A stretch of 64,000 bases of DNA from Providencia hangzhouensis (lineage in GTDB: Bacteria; Pseudomonadota; Gammaproteobacteria; Enterobacterales; Enterobacteriaceae): NCBI RefSeq assembly GCF_029193595.2, contig NZ_CP135052.1, positions 496,001 through 560,000 of the forward strand. The letters are read 5' to 3'. The notes under the pieces were generated by a model, which was not told the origin of the DNA, ran no database searches, and saw only the letters and a program-made list of their open reading frames with translations. The position numbers were made by a program, and so were the translations under genes. Each line of letters begins with the position of its first letter. Within the stretch, counting starts at the first letter, position 1. Shown here one piece after another: positions 17,885 through 26,908 of this stretch.

Positions 17885-19159
17885 ATGAAATTAGAAACAT
17901 TATCGATTCACGCCGGTTACTCTCCTGACCCTACCACTAAGTCCGTTGCCGTGCCAATCTACCAAACCACCTCTTATGCTTTTGACGATACTCAGCATGG
18001 TGCTGACCTCTTTGATTTAAAAGTCGCGGGTAATATTTACACTCGTATCATGAACCCGACTAATGATGTTTTAGAGCAACGAATTGCTGCGCTTGAAGGC
18101 GGTGTCGCTGGCTTGGCCGTTGCTTCTGGTATGGCGGCAATTACTTATGCGATTCAAACTATCGCGCAAGCTGGAGACAACATTGTTTCTGTAGCTAAAT
18201 TATACGGTGGAACCTATAACTTATTTGCCCATGCTCTGCCGCGTTTAGGAATTGAAACACGTTTTGCGGAGCATGACGATCTCGCCGCATTTGATGCGCT
18301 TATTGATGATAAGACGCGGGCTATTTTTTGTGAGTCAATTTCAAACCCAGCGGGCTTTATTGTTGATATTGCGGCGCTCGCTGAAGTTGCACACCGCCAT
18401 GGTATTCCTTTGATTGTCGATAATACGGTGGCGACACCTTATTTATGCCGTCCATTTGAACATGGGGCAGATATCGTCGTTCATTCATTGACAAAATATA
18501 TTGGTGGTCACGGTACATCACTTGGCGGAATGGTTATTGATTCAGGTAAGTTTCCATGGACAAAATACCCGAATCGCTTTTCGTTATTGATAGAGCCGGA
18601 TGTGGCATACCATGGTGTCAGTTATACCGAACATTTTGGTGCAGCGGCCTTTATTGCTCGTTGCCGTGTTGCGCCATTGCGCGGAACGGGGGCTGCATTA
18701 TCACCGTTTAACGCATTCTTGATTTTACAAGGTTTAGAAACCCTCGCGCTAAGAATGGATAGACATACCGAAAATGCGCTAAAAGTTGGGAACTACCTGG
18801 AAAATCATCCACAAGTAGAGTGGGTGAAATATGCAGGGCTACCGAGTAACCCTGAACATGGCTTAGCGCAAAAGTATATGAACGGCAAGCCAGCAAGTAT
18901 TATGTCGTTTGGTATTAAAGGTGGCCAAGAAGCAGGGGCACGCTTTATTGATGCCTTGAAACTGATTGTGCGGTTGGTAAATATTGGTGATGCTAAATCA
19001 CTAGCCTGCCACCCTGCATCAACGACACATCGTCAACTTAATGATGCAGAGTTAGCGCAGGCAGGAGTTTCTCGGGATATGATCCGCTTATCAATTGGCA
19101 TAGAACATATTGATGATATTTTAGCAGACCTTGAACAGGCGTTAGCTGCTGCCAAATAG
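17885..19159 (+). CDS. metY: O-acetylhomoserine sulfhydrylase
   Basis: A 424-residue PLP enzyme of the Cys/Met metabolism family. The Schiff-base lysine lies in HSLTKYIGGHGTS (Lys204), and the N-terminal ETLSIHAGYSPDPTTKSVA and length separate MetY from shorter MetB/MetC. It makes homocysteine from O-acetylhomoserine and sulfide (or cysteine from O-acetylserine). AAGGAT precedes the ATG. Enteric bacteria normally use O-succinylhomoserine with MetB/MetC, so MetY is an additional direct-sulfhydrylation route. Monocistronic. Confidence 0.9.
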   Translation: MKLETLSIHAGYSPDPTTKSVAVPIYQTTSYAFDDTQHGADLFDLKVAGNIYTRIMNPTNDVLEQRIAALEGGVAGLAVASGMAAITYAIQTIAQAGDNIVSVAKLYGGTYNLFAHALPRLGIETRFAEHDDLAAFDALIDDKTRAIFCESISNPAGFIVDIAALAEVAHRHGIPLIVDNTVATPYLCRPFEHGADIVVHSLTKYIGGHGTSLGGMVIDSGKFPWTKYPNRFSLLIEPDVAYHGVSYTEHFGAAAFIARCRVAPLRGTGAALSPFNAFLILQGLETLALRMDRHTENALKVGNYLENHPQVEWVKYAGLPSNPEHGLAQKYMNGKPASIMSFGIKGGQEAGARFIDALKLIVRLVNIGDAKSLACHPASTTHRQLNDAELAQAGVSRDMIRLSIGIEHIDDILADLEQALAAAK

Positions 19160-19179
19160 TTTTACTTTGTATGAATAAC

Positions 19180-19213
19180 AACCGGTTATGGTGAATACCC
19201 TGACCGGTTTTTG
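19180..19213 (+). terminator. Rho-independent terminator of metY
   Basis: Stem AACCGGT/ACCGGTT followed by a T-run, 20 bases after the stop. Confidence 0.8.
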
Positions 19214-19414
19214 TTTATAAACTGCCGTACACTTTTTTGTATTAATGACTAATATTAAGAACGAATTAAATTTTCACCTTATTTTTAAATACTGAACTAT
19301 TCTTTAAACACTCAGTCTTATTATTTGATTCTTATCTATTTTTGTATATGAATTGTAGTATTCATTTATTGATTGTTTATATACAGCGACCTTTCTACCA
19401 ACTAACGTTTGATT

Positions 19415-19448
19415 TGTTTAAATGGGGTTTAATTGGCATAACGATAAT
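19415..19448 (+). promoter_or_regulatory. PhoP box and -10 element upstream of arnT
   Basis: Direct repeat TGTTTA-AATGG-GGTTTA (19415-19431) fits the PhoP box consensus of two (G/T)GTTTA units separated by five bases. An extended AT-rich GATAAT at 19443-19448 lies 11 bases downstream, the usual spacing for PhoP-activated promoters where the box replaces the -35 element. Confidence 0.7.
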
Positions 19449-19527
19449 AGCTAAATAAAAGAGCGTGTTTGCTCAAACGAAATAAATAAAATGATTAAAT
19501 ATCAATAAAAAGAATGGTTGAGATGAG

Positions 19528-21174
19528 ATGATTATGGCAAACAATAGAATTGCCTACCTTAAATGGTGCCTGTTATTTGGTTTTGTCCTAGTGACCTATT
19601 TTTTACCCTTAAATGGTAGGTTACTGTGGCAACCGGATGAACTGCGGTATGCAGAAATTAGTCGGGAATTGATTATAAGTTATAACTGGAGTGTTCCTGA
19701 ACTTTTAGATATTCGTTATTTTGAGAAACCTATTTTTGGTTATTGGGTAGGGGCTGTTTTCCAAATGTTATTTGGTGAAAATAACATTTCTGTTCGTCTT
19801 GGTGTGGTATTTAGTACATTAGCTAGTGGGCTATTTGTTTATCTTAGCGCTAAAATGGCTTGGAAAAACTCACGTCTCGCTTTCAACGCGGTGTTTATTT
19901 ATCTTTCAATGTTGATGGTCTTTACCATCGGTACCTACAATATTCTTGACCCGATTGTGACAGCATTTATCACTATGGTGATTTTCTTTTTCCAATGGGG
20001 TTTAACGACAAAATACTTCTCTCATAAATTACTCGCTTTTATGATGATGGGAGTAGCCTGTGGGTTAGGGGTATTAACAAAAGGTTTTCTCGTTTTAGTG
20101 CTGCCAGTACTTGTTTGCTCTGTTGCCGCTATTTACTTTAAGCAATTCAAAGAAGTATTTGTTTTCTCGTTTGTTTCGCTGTTCACTGCTTTTGTCGTGT
20201 GCTTACCTTGGGCCTTTGTTATTGCCAGCCGTGAGCCTGATTTCTGGAACTATTTCTTCTGGGTTGAGCATATTCAACGTTTTATGGCGAATAACGCGCA
20301 AAACAAATCCCCATTTTGGTTTTATATCCCTATCTTGCTCGCTGCGGTATTACCTTGGCTAGGGTACCTTTTTGGTGCGCTACGACACGCATGGCAGCAA
20401 AAAGGGTTACATATTTATTTTCTATTATGGTTTATCGTGCCATTTGTTTTTTTCAGTATTACTAAAGGAAAATTACTGACCTATATTTTGCCTTGTATTG
20501 CACCGATCGCGGTTCTTATGGCAGCCTACATTGAAAAAATACTGACTGAGAAAAACACACTCACTATTCGTTTGAATGCATTGATTAACACACTGATAGG
20601 TGGCGTTATTGCTGGTGGAATTATTGCTTCTGCTTATTACCCTAAACTGAATGTATATCAGGCCGATGAAAGTGGAAAGCTATGGTTAGCCGCTGGCGCA
20701 TTTATTTTTTGGTTATTGGTTGCGTTGCTTTCTTTCAAACAACGGTTTTGGTATTTAGCCGCAGTGTGTACGGTGGCAATTAGCTTAACGGTAGGGCATG
20801 TGATCCCATCTCGTATTGCCAGTAATAATACACCACAAGAGGTGATTGCGAAGTATCATCACCAGTTAGCTGATAAATCTGTATTGTTAACCAATAATGT
20901 CGGGCTAGGCACCACATTGGCTTGGGTACTTAAACGCAGTGATATTACGATGCTTCACCAAACTGGGGAATTAGGCTACGGGCTAAAATACCCAGATGCC
21001 GCTAATCGGTTTTATAGCTTAAAGCAGTTACCTGATTTATTAAAAAATTATCATTATAAAGATGTGGCGGTGGTCGTAGAAAGTTCTCAGCGTGAATTGT
21101 TGGACGCATTACCCGGCAACCCAATTATTATTCGGGAAGGTAATCTTGTTTTAGCTTTTTATGAAGGCCAATAG
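19528..21174 (+). CDS. arnT: 4-amino-4-deoxy-L-arabinose lipid A transferase ArnT
   Basis: A 548-residue inner-membrane glycosyltransferase of family GT83, with about 12-13 hydrophobic segments in the N-terminal two thirds and a periplasmic C-terminal domain. WQPDELRYAEISRELI and YFEKPIFGYW are conserved in ArnT; the length matches (550 in E. coli). It transfers L-Ara4N from undecaprenyl phosphate to lipid A, giving polymyxin resistance. Unusually it is alone, without arnBCADEF, so the donor must be made by genes elsewhere. A PhoP box precedes it. The start may be 19528 or the ATG at 19534. Confidence 0.9.
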   Translation: MIMANNRIAYLKWCLLFGFVLVTYFLPLNGRLLWQPDELRYAEISRELIISYNWSVPELLDIRYFEKPIFGYWVGAVFQMLFGENNISVRLGVVFSTLASGLFVYLSAKMAWKNSRLAFNAVFIYLSMLMVFTIGTYNILDPIVTAFITMVIFFFQWGLTTKYFSHKLLAFMMMGVACGLGVLTKGFLVLVLPVLVCSVAAIYFKQFKEVFVFSFVSLFTAFVVCLPWAFVIASREPDFWNYFFWVEHIQRFMANNAQNKSPFWFYIPILLAAVLPWLGYLFGALRHAWQQKGLHIYFLLWFIVPFVFFSITKGKLLTYILPCIAPIAVLMAAYIEKILTEKNTLTIRLNALINTLIGGVIAGGIIASAYYPKLNVYQADESGKLWLAAGAFIFWLLVALLSFKQRFWYLAAVCTVAISLTVGHVIPSRIASNNTPQEVIAKYHHQLADKSVLLTNNVGLGTTLAWVLKRSDITMLHQTGELGYGLKYPDAANRFYSLKQLPDLLKNYHYKDVAVVVESSQRELLDALPGNPIIIREGNLVLAFYEGQ

Positions 21175-21205
21175 AGACAGTACGTTGGGATGTTATTTGA
21201 TAATC

Positions 21206-21240
21206 GCCGCCATACCATTTAGGTTTGGCGGCTATTTACA
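21206..21240 (+). terminator. Terminator hairpin after arnT
   Basis: Perfect stem GCCGCCA/TGGCGGC with a weakly T-rich tail, 30 bases after the stop. Confidence 0.6.
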
Positions 21241-21417
21241 TTAGCGTGTAGGCTTATTTAAAGTGCTCGAGTTTGACGCTGAATGAGATTTTTCCAGACC
21301 TGCGGGGAGACCATGATAAATTAATAGCATGGCCATGCTATTACTCATTGCATTCACTTCCACTTCGTTGACTGTACGGCTGTTACGTTGATGACGGCTA
21401 GTTAACGTATTTCTCAT
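21241..21417 (-). CDS. Small ORF translationally coupled to the RND pump gene
   Basis: A 58-residue frame whose ATG (21415-21417) overlaps the TGA of the RND permease gene in an ATGA arrangement. The product starts MRNTLTSRHQRNSRTVNE, is polar and has no clear membrane segment, so it does not resemble AcrZ-type pump peptides. It occupies the place where an outer-membrane factor gene (opmD) stands in the Pseudomonas mexGHI operon. The coupling is the main evidence; it could be fortuitous. Confidence 0.35.
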   Translation of the reverse strand: MRNTLTSRHQRNSRTVNEVEVNAMSNSMAMLLIYHGLPAGLEKSHSASNSSTLNKPTR

Positions 21418-24400
21418 TGGGACGTCTCCTCAGTTTCTTTGATTAGGCGATTCGCTTCGGCAAGCTCATAGCGCCTTGGTGTTAGTGCGGTTGCACTGTG
21501 ATTACGGGCTAGCAAGGTATAAATGGTTGGTAAAACAAACAGGGTAAATAATGTGCCAACTAACATACCAGTGACTATCACTAAGCCTAAGCCAAAGCGG
21601 CTATTTGCTCCTGCTCCAGTGGCGAATAGCAGAGGAACTAAGCCAATCACCATTGCTGCGGTTGTCATTAGTATTGGGCGTAAACGAATTTGTGCTGCTT
21701 TGAGAATGGCATGTCGTCTATCTAACCCTTCATTGGCTTGTAATTCATTGGCAAACTCAACCATCAATATTCCGTGTTTACTGATTAAGCCAATCAATGT
21801 GACTAAGCCGATTTGGGTGTAAATATTTAATGTTGCATAACCAAGTGCCAATGGAATTAACGCACCACAAATTGAAAGTGGAACAGTAATCAAGATAATC
21901 AATGGGTCGACTAAACTTTCATATTGTGCCGCTAAGACTAAGTAAATAATGATGAGCGCCGCCATAAAGGCAAAGGCGAGGGTGTTTCCTTCTTGTTTAT
22001 ATTGGCGCGAATCGGATTGCCAGTCATGGCTAAAACCTGCTGGTAGCTCATTGGCAATATTATCTAAATAAGCAACAGCTTGGCCTAATGTGACACCAGG
22101 AGCAGGTATTGCTTGGAAAATTGCCGCATTTTGCTGATTAAATTGCGTGAGTTTATTCGGTTCAACTTGGGTATTGATATCAACCACCGTTGACAGTGGG
22201 ATCATAGTTCCCGCTTCCGATTTCACATAATGGCGTGAAAGGGCTTCCGGTGTTAAGCGTTGGCTACGAATACTTTGAGGGATCACATCATAAGAACGGC
22301 CATCCATCCCAAAGCGGTTAATATAGTTTTCCCCCACTAATAAGGTCAGTGATTCCCCGATATCTTGCATACGAATGCCTAAGCTATTCGCTTTTGAACG
22401 GTTAATACGGACTTCTACCACTGGGTTGTTGTAGTCGAGGTCACTATCTACCACCATAAACAGACCGCTTTCACGTGCTTGTTGCTTGATCTCTTCCATG
22501 GTTTTATAGAGTACCGAATAATCTTGCGGACTTCTGAGAACCATTTGGATTGGCAAGCCACCCGTTGAACCTGGCAAGGCGGGTAACTGGAAAACGAAAA
22601 TACTGTTCCCTTCGACATCACCGACGCGCCCTTGTAAGTCACCTTGGATCTCAGATGCGGCGCGGTCACGCTGCTCCCATGATGTCAAGTTAGTTCCCCC
22701 AAAGCTGGCGGAGGGGCCATCGGTTCCGTTAATAATCCAAGTACTTTCTGTTTCTGTCAACTCCATGAAAACATCATGTAATTTACGCGAAAAACGTTCT
22801 ACATACTCGAGGTTAGCGTGTTGCGGAGATTTGATCGCCGTTAATACACTAGACTGGTCTTCCACAGGGGCTAATTCACGAGGAGCTGATTGATAAAGCA
22901 GTGGTAAGCTAATGAATACACCAACGGCAATAACACCTGTTAACCAACGGTTTTTCAAAGAGAAATTCAATACAATGGTATAGTAATGGGCTAAGGTAGA
23001 AAAGAAGGTTTCTGCCATACGTGCCATACGCCCTTCATTCTGTTTTGAGTTCAACATAAACGAGCTCATTACAGGGGAAAGGGTTAATGCCACAATACCC
23101 GAAACAATCACCGCCCCGGCCAACGTGAGTGCGAATTCTTTAAACAAAGCTCCCGTTAAACCTGACATTAGCCCTATTGGAGCATATACCGCCGCCAAGG
23201 TGATCGTCATCGCGATAACTGGGCCTGCTACTTCACGAGCACCAATTAAAGCCGCTAAAACCGGTGATTTCCCTTCTTCAATATGGCGATGGACGTTTTC
23301 GACCACAACGATAGCATCATCGACGACGAGACCAATTGCTAATACCATGGCCAGTAGCGTCAGTAAGTTAATACTAAACCCAAATGCCATCATGAGTGCG
23401 GCTGCACCTAACATAGATAGCGGAATAGCTAAAATTGGGATGATTACGCTGCGAATTGACCCTAAACACAGGTAAATAACCGCAATAACAATCAGTAGCG
23501 CTTCAACTAGTGTGCTAATCACTTGGTCAATAGACGCTTTAATAAAGCGCGAAGTTTCAAATGCCATTTCCACCTTAACGCCGGGCGGTAAAGTTTTGGT
23601 GATGTCAGGCATTAATTGATTCATGCCGTCAACGATTACTAGAGGGTTACCGGTTGGTGTGGCAAATAAACCAAGGTAAATCGCAGGCTCACCATTCATT
23701 AAACCACTGGTTTCTGTGGAAGCGGCTCCTAATTCAATGGTTCCCACATCTTTTAAACGTACTAATCCATTGCCGTCGTTGCGGATCACTAGATCACGAA
23801 ACTCATCGACATTAGTGAGATCGGTATTAACATAGACATTGGAAATCACGAACTCGCCTTTGACTTTACCGGGAGCCGCTTGGTAGTTGTTTTGGCGAAC
23901 TGCTTGCGCAACATCCGCAGCGGTTAGCCCTCGGCCAGCTAATTTATCGGCATCCAGCCATAAACGCATTGCTAATTGTTGGCCTCCAAAGACTTGAACT
24001 TTAGCGACACCGTCAATTGAGGAGTACATTGGTTCAATGACGCGAGAAATATAGTCTGTCAGGGCTGGAATGGATAAATTGGTGCTGGAAAAACCGATAT
24101 AAGCAACCGCAGTGGATTCCCCAGAAGAAAGTTCAATCACAGGGTCATAAGCTTCTTTCGGTAATTTATAACGAACTTGGTTCACCTTCGCCATTACTTG
24201 TGCAAGGGCTTGAGTGGAGTCTCGGTTAAGTTCCATTCGTACGGTGACAAGGCTACTTCCTTGCACAGAAGAAGAAGACAGATAATCGACGCCTTCCACA
24301 GAGGAAACCGCTTGTGCGATGGGTTGTGTCACAAACCCTTGCATCAATTTAGCTGATGCGCCAGGGTATTGCGTAGTAATGGTGATCGTCGAGCTTTCAA

Positions 24401-24518
24401 GTTGTGGATATTGGCGAATAGGCAGTTTACTCAGCGCAAATAAACCAATTAATACAATCAGCGCACTGACCACGAGAGCCAGAACAGGTCGGCGAACAAA
24501 AATATCAGTAAATTTCAT
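21414..24518 (-). CDS. RND efflux permease, MexI-like
   Basis: A 1034-residue inner-membrane proton-driven exporter of the AcrB/HAE1 family. It begins MKFTDIFVRRPVLALVVS, shows the QYPQLESSTITITTQYPGAS opening and the proton-relay helix containing VVDDAIVVVENVHRHIE. The start at 24516-24518 follows AAGGAAGG; a longer frame adds 21 residues running into the adaptor gene. It is third in doxX-adaptor-permease, the same gene order as mexG-mexH-mexI of Pseudomonas aeruginosa, which SoxR controls. No outer-membrane channel gene follows, so TolC is the likely partner. Substrate not readable, possibly redox-active compounds. Confidence 0.88.
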   Translation of the reverse strand: MKFTDIFVRRPVLALVVSALIVLIGLFALSKLPIRQYPQLESSTITITTQYPGASAKLMQGFVTQPIAQAVSSVEGVDYLSSSSVQGSSLVTVRMELNRDSTQALAQVMAKVNQVRYKLPKEAYDPVIELSSGESTAVAYIGFSSTNLSIPALTDYISRVIEPMYSSIDGVAKVQVFGGQQLAMRLWLDADKLAGRGLTAADVAQAVRQNNYQAAPGKVKGEFVISNVYVNTDLTNVDEFRDLVIRNDGNGLVRLKDVGTIELGAASTETSGLMNGEPAIYLGLFATPTGNPLVIVDGMNQLMPDITKTLPPGVKVEMAFETSRFIKASIDQVISTLVEALLIVIAVIYLCLGSIRSVIIPILAIPLSMLGAAALMMAFGFSINLLTLLAMVLAIGLVVDDAIVVVENVHRHIEEGKSPVLAALIGAREVAGPVIAMTITLAAVYAPIGLMSGLTGALFKEFALTLAGAVIVSGIVALTLSPVMSSFMLNSKQNEGRMARMAETFFSTLAHYYTIVLNFSLKNRWLTGVIAVGVFISLPLLYQSAPRELAPVEDQSSVLTAIKSPQHANLEYVERFSRKLHDVFMELTETESTWIINGTDGPSASFGGTNLTSWEQRDRAASEIQGDLQGRVGDVEGNSIFVFQLPALPGSTGGLPIQMVLRSPQDYSVLYKTMEEIKQQARESGLFMVVDSDLDYNNPVVEVRINRSKANSLGIRMQDIGESLTLLVGENYINRFGMDGRSYDVIPQSIRSQRLTPEALSRHYVKSEAGTMIPLSTVVDINTQVEPNKLTQFNQQNAAIFQAIPAPGVTLGQAVAYLDNIANELPAGFSHDWQSDSRQYKQEGNTLAFAFMAALIIIYLVLAAQYESLVDPLIILITVPLSICGALIPLALGYATLNIYTQIGLVTLIGLISKHGILMVEFANELQANEGLDRRHAILKAAQIRLRPILMTTAAMVIGLVPLLFATGAGANSRFGLGLVIVTGMLVGTLFTLFVLPTIYTLLARNHSATALTPRRYELAEANRLIKETEETSQ

Positions 24519-24528
24519 TACGCCTTCC

Positions 24529-25638
24529 TTATGAACCTTGAGCCGTATTAGTGACAGGTTCAGACAATGTATCTTGGGCAACAGGGGTGACAGCAGAGCC
24601 GTCGTTTAAGCGTAATTGCCCAGAAGTGACGACTTTATCGTTAGCACTTAAGCCGTGTTCTATTTCAATTTTGCCATCCCAACGTTGCCCCGTTTTTACG
24701 GACACCCGCTTGACGGTCATCGCATCCCCTTCACCTTGCGTAATAAATACGGTATCGCCATAGGCGGTATACGTAACAGCGGTTTCTGGGATTGTAATGA
24801 CTTCATTACTGGCTTGGCGTACCACATTCACATTGGCGTACATCCCAGCTTTTAATGTGCCATCGCTATTTTCTAATGTGGCTTGCAGGGCGATAGTACG
24901 TGATTTACCAATGAGTGGGTCAATGGCCGTAATACGGGCTGGAAAAGTTTTATTGGGATAAGCATCAACTGTAATATCAACAATTTGGCCTTGATGCAGT
25001 TCCGGTGAGGCCTGTTCATCTAAGGAAAAGTTGAGCTTTAAGGTTTTGGTATCCACCAGGCTGGCAATGGCTTCCCCTGGGTTTAAATACTGTCCTTCAT
25101 GGACTTGGCGAATACCTATCGTACCGTCGAATGGAGCTCGGATTGTCTTTTGCGCAATCAATGCTTGGGTTTGGCGGATCAGGCCTTGGGCAATATCACG
25201 TTCAGCACGTGTACTGTCCACTTGAGCCTCTGCCACTAAATGTTGCGCAGATAATGAACGTGTTCTTTCATATAAGCGAGCCGCATTGCGCAACTGTGCT
25301 TGGTAACGTGATAAATCAGCTTGTTCAACGGCATCATTGAGTTGCACTAATAATTGGCCTTTTTTGACTTGCTGGCCAGATTCAAATGCAATTTTTGTTA
25401 TACGGCCATTGGTTTCTGCCGCGACTAAGACTTGGCTGCCAGCTTCTAACTCACCTACACCGTAAAAAGTACGAGGCGCGGTATCTAAGCTAACAGGTGC
25501 CAATGCCACTTTTACGGGTGGATATTGGTATGCTGCTTGTTCGTCTTCTTCATTTTGCGCATAGGTCGAATAAATCGCGCTACCCGCCCCAACAGCGATC
25601 AAAATGGAACAAAGTGTCATTATTGTTTTTTTATTCAT
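24529..25638 (-). CDS. RND periplasmic adaptor (membrane fusion protein), MexH-like
   Basis: A 369-residue adaptor with an N-terminal membrane anchor or signal (about residues 5-27), a lipoyl half-motif (GRITKIAFESGQQVKKGQLLVQL), a helical hairpin (about 105-160), the second lipoyl half (RAPFDGTIGIRQVHEGQYL), a beta-barrel domain and a membrane-proximal domain. It links the RND permease to an outer-membrane channel. AAGGAAAA precedes the ATG; it ends 10 bases before the permease start, within the SoxR-controlled operon. Confidence 0.88.
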   Translation of the reverse strand: MNKKTIMTLCSILIAVGAGSAIYSTYAQNEEDEQAAYQYPPVKVALAPVSLDTAPRTFYGVGELEAGSQVLVAAETNGRITKIAFESGQQVKKGQLLVQLNDAVEQADLSRYQAQLRNAARLYERTRSLSAQHLVAEAQVDSTRAERDIAQGLIRQTQALIAQKTIRAPFDGTIGIRQVHEGQYLNPGEAIASLVDTKTLKLNFSLDEQASPELHQGQIVDITVDAYPNKTFPARITAIDPLIGKSRTIALQATLENSDGTLKAGMYANVNVVRQASNEVITIPETAVTYTAYGDTVFITQGEGDAMTVKRVSVKTGQRWDGKIEIEHGLSANDKVVTSGQLRLNDGSAVTPVAQDTLSEPVTNTAQGS

Positions 25639-25650
25639 TAAATTTTCCTT

Positions 25651-26079
25651 CTATTTCTGCGTCTTTAACGCGAAATAAAGACCTCGAAAATGCCCTGCAA
25701 TGGCGATAGCGATTAAGCCCCCAATAACAGCGATATGTTCAATTGCCCAAAACATGGCGATTTGAGCTTGTTCTCCCGTGTAGCTCCAAAAGGTGTGTAC
25801 AACCAAAATAGTGAGGAACAAAAACACAGCTAACGCCCCAGTTCCAAGCCATAAAAGACGGTTAAATAGCACAAGAACAGAGCCAATTAACATGACAGCA
25901 GCAGAAGCAATATTGAAAAACCAATCTGGGTGAAGACCTGCGGCACGCATTTCGGCCAGACTATTTTCATAATCAAAAACTTTGGCTAAACCAGATGAAA
26001 TAAATAAAACCAAGACTAGTAAGCGAGCAATAACCCATAAGCTATTGCTTTCTAACATTTTGGTAATCACCGATGGCAT
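25651..26079 (-). CDS. DoxX-family inner-membrane protein, MexG-like
   Basis: A 142-residue protein with four hydrophobic segments and the DoxX-type opening RLLVLVLFISSGLAKVFDY. In Pseudomonas aeruginosa the DoxX protein MexG heads mexGHI-opmD and modulates the pump, with reported phenazine binding. Here it is first in an equivalent operon, under a SoxR-type promoter, with AGGGGATAGG as ribosome site. The end lies 12 bases before the adaptor start. Confidence 0.82.
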   Translation of the reverse strand: MPSVITKMLESNSLWVIARLLVLVLFISSGLAKVFDYENSLAEMRAAGLHPDWFFNIASAAVMLIGSVLVLFNRLLWLGTGALAVFLFLTILVVHTFWSYTGEQAQIAMFWAIEHIAVIGGLIAIAIAGHFRGLYFALKTQK

Positions 26080-26131
26080 AAACCTATCCCCTTTTAAAAA
26101 ATAACCTCAATTGACAAACTAGCAGGGTGGC

Positions 26132-26162
26132 ACTATAAAACCTTAAGTTAAGTTGAGGTCAA
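26132..26162 (-). promoter_or_regulatory. SoxR-type promoter with 19-bp spacer and SoxR box
   Basis: On the minus strand TTGACC (26157-26162) and TATAGT (26132-26137) are separated by exactly 19 bases, the over-long spacer typical of MerR-family activation. The spacer holds CCTCAACTTAACTTAAGG (26141-26158), which matches the E. coli soxS SoxR site at 16 of 18 positions. It drives doxX-adaptor-permease and lies next to soxR. Confidence 0.88.
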
Positions 26163-26178
26163 GCAAAGGTGAGCTAAA

Positions 26179-26676
26179 ATGGCGGACAAAGACACAAAAA
26201 CGATAAAACCTCAGAAGAACGAGGGGAAAAAAATTGATTTTACTCGAGCATTAACGGTGGGCGAAGTGGCAAAACGCTCGGGAGTGCCTGTTTCTACAGT
26301 CCATTTTTATGAATCAAAGGGGCTAATTCAAAGTACACGAACTCAAGGGAATCAGCGACGATTTCACTCTGTTGTACTTCGTTACATCGCCATTATTAAG
26401 GTTGCACAAAGTACGGGGATCCCACTACATGAAATTCAAGAGGCATTGGGGCGTTTTCCTGCAAATAGCGCGCTAACTTCGGAGCAATGGAAGGAGATGT
26501 CGACGCAATGGCGTAAATCTTTAGATAAGCGTATTCGGCAACTGACACGTTTACGTAATGAGTTGGATAACTGTATTGGTTGCGGTTGCTTATCACTCAG
26601 TGACTGTCCGCTGCGCAATCCTGATGATGTACTTGGTAGGAAAGGCCCTGGTGCCCGTATTTTAGAACGTCCATAA
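26179..26676 (+). CDS. soxR: Redox-sensing regulator SoxR
   Basis: A 165-residue MerR-family activator. The N-terminal winged helix (residues 25-65; [20 protein letters not shown]) and dimerisation helix are followed by [12 protein letters not shown], whose Cys132, 135, 137 and 143 bind the [2Fe-2S] cluster. Redox-active drugs oxidise the cluster and switch on the target promoter by untwisting it. In E. coli the divergent target is soxS; here it is an RND efflux operon. The N-terminal extension of about 11 residues relative to E. coli is lysine-rich. Confidence 0.93.
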   Translation: MADKDTKTIKPQKNEGKKIDFTRALTVGEVAKRSGVPVSTVHFYESKGLIQSTRTQGNQRRFHSVVLRYIAIIKVAQSTGIPLHEIQEALGRFPANSALTSEQWKEMSTQWRKSLDKRIRQLTRLRNELDNCIGCGCLSLSDCPLRNPDDVLGRKGPGARILERP

Positions 26677-26722
26677 GTTATTTTATTAATTTCTGCGATT
26701 AATCATACTTTTCATTATTTGG

Positions 26723-26750
26723 ATAGCCACTGCTGAAAGTGGCTATTTAA
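26723..26750 (+). terminator. Terminator hairpin after soxR
   Basis: Perfect stem ATAGCCACT/AGTGGCTAT with a short AT-rich tail. Confidence 0.6.
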
Positions 26751-26908
26751 CGATTTATATCATCACCTTACTATTTAAATTACCGCACATAATGGATATT
26801 TTTTGCGCCCATCGGCTACCCCTTTCCAGCATATTTGCGTAACTATTCGTTATGTTAATTTTTTGTGAACTCATTGTAACTAAATGAGAGAAAAAGAGGG
26901 TGACAAAG

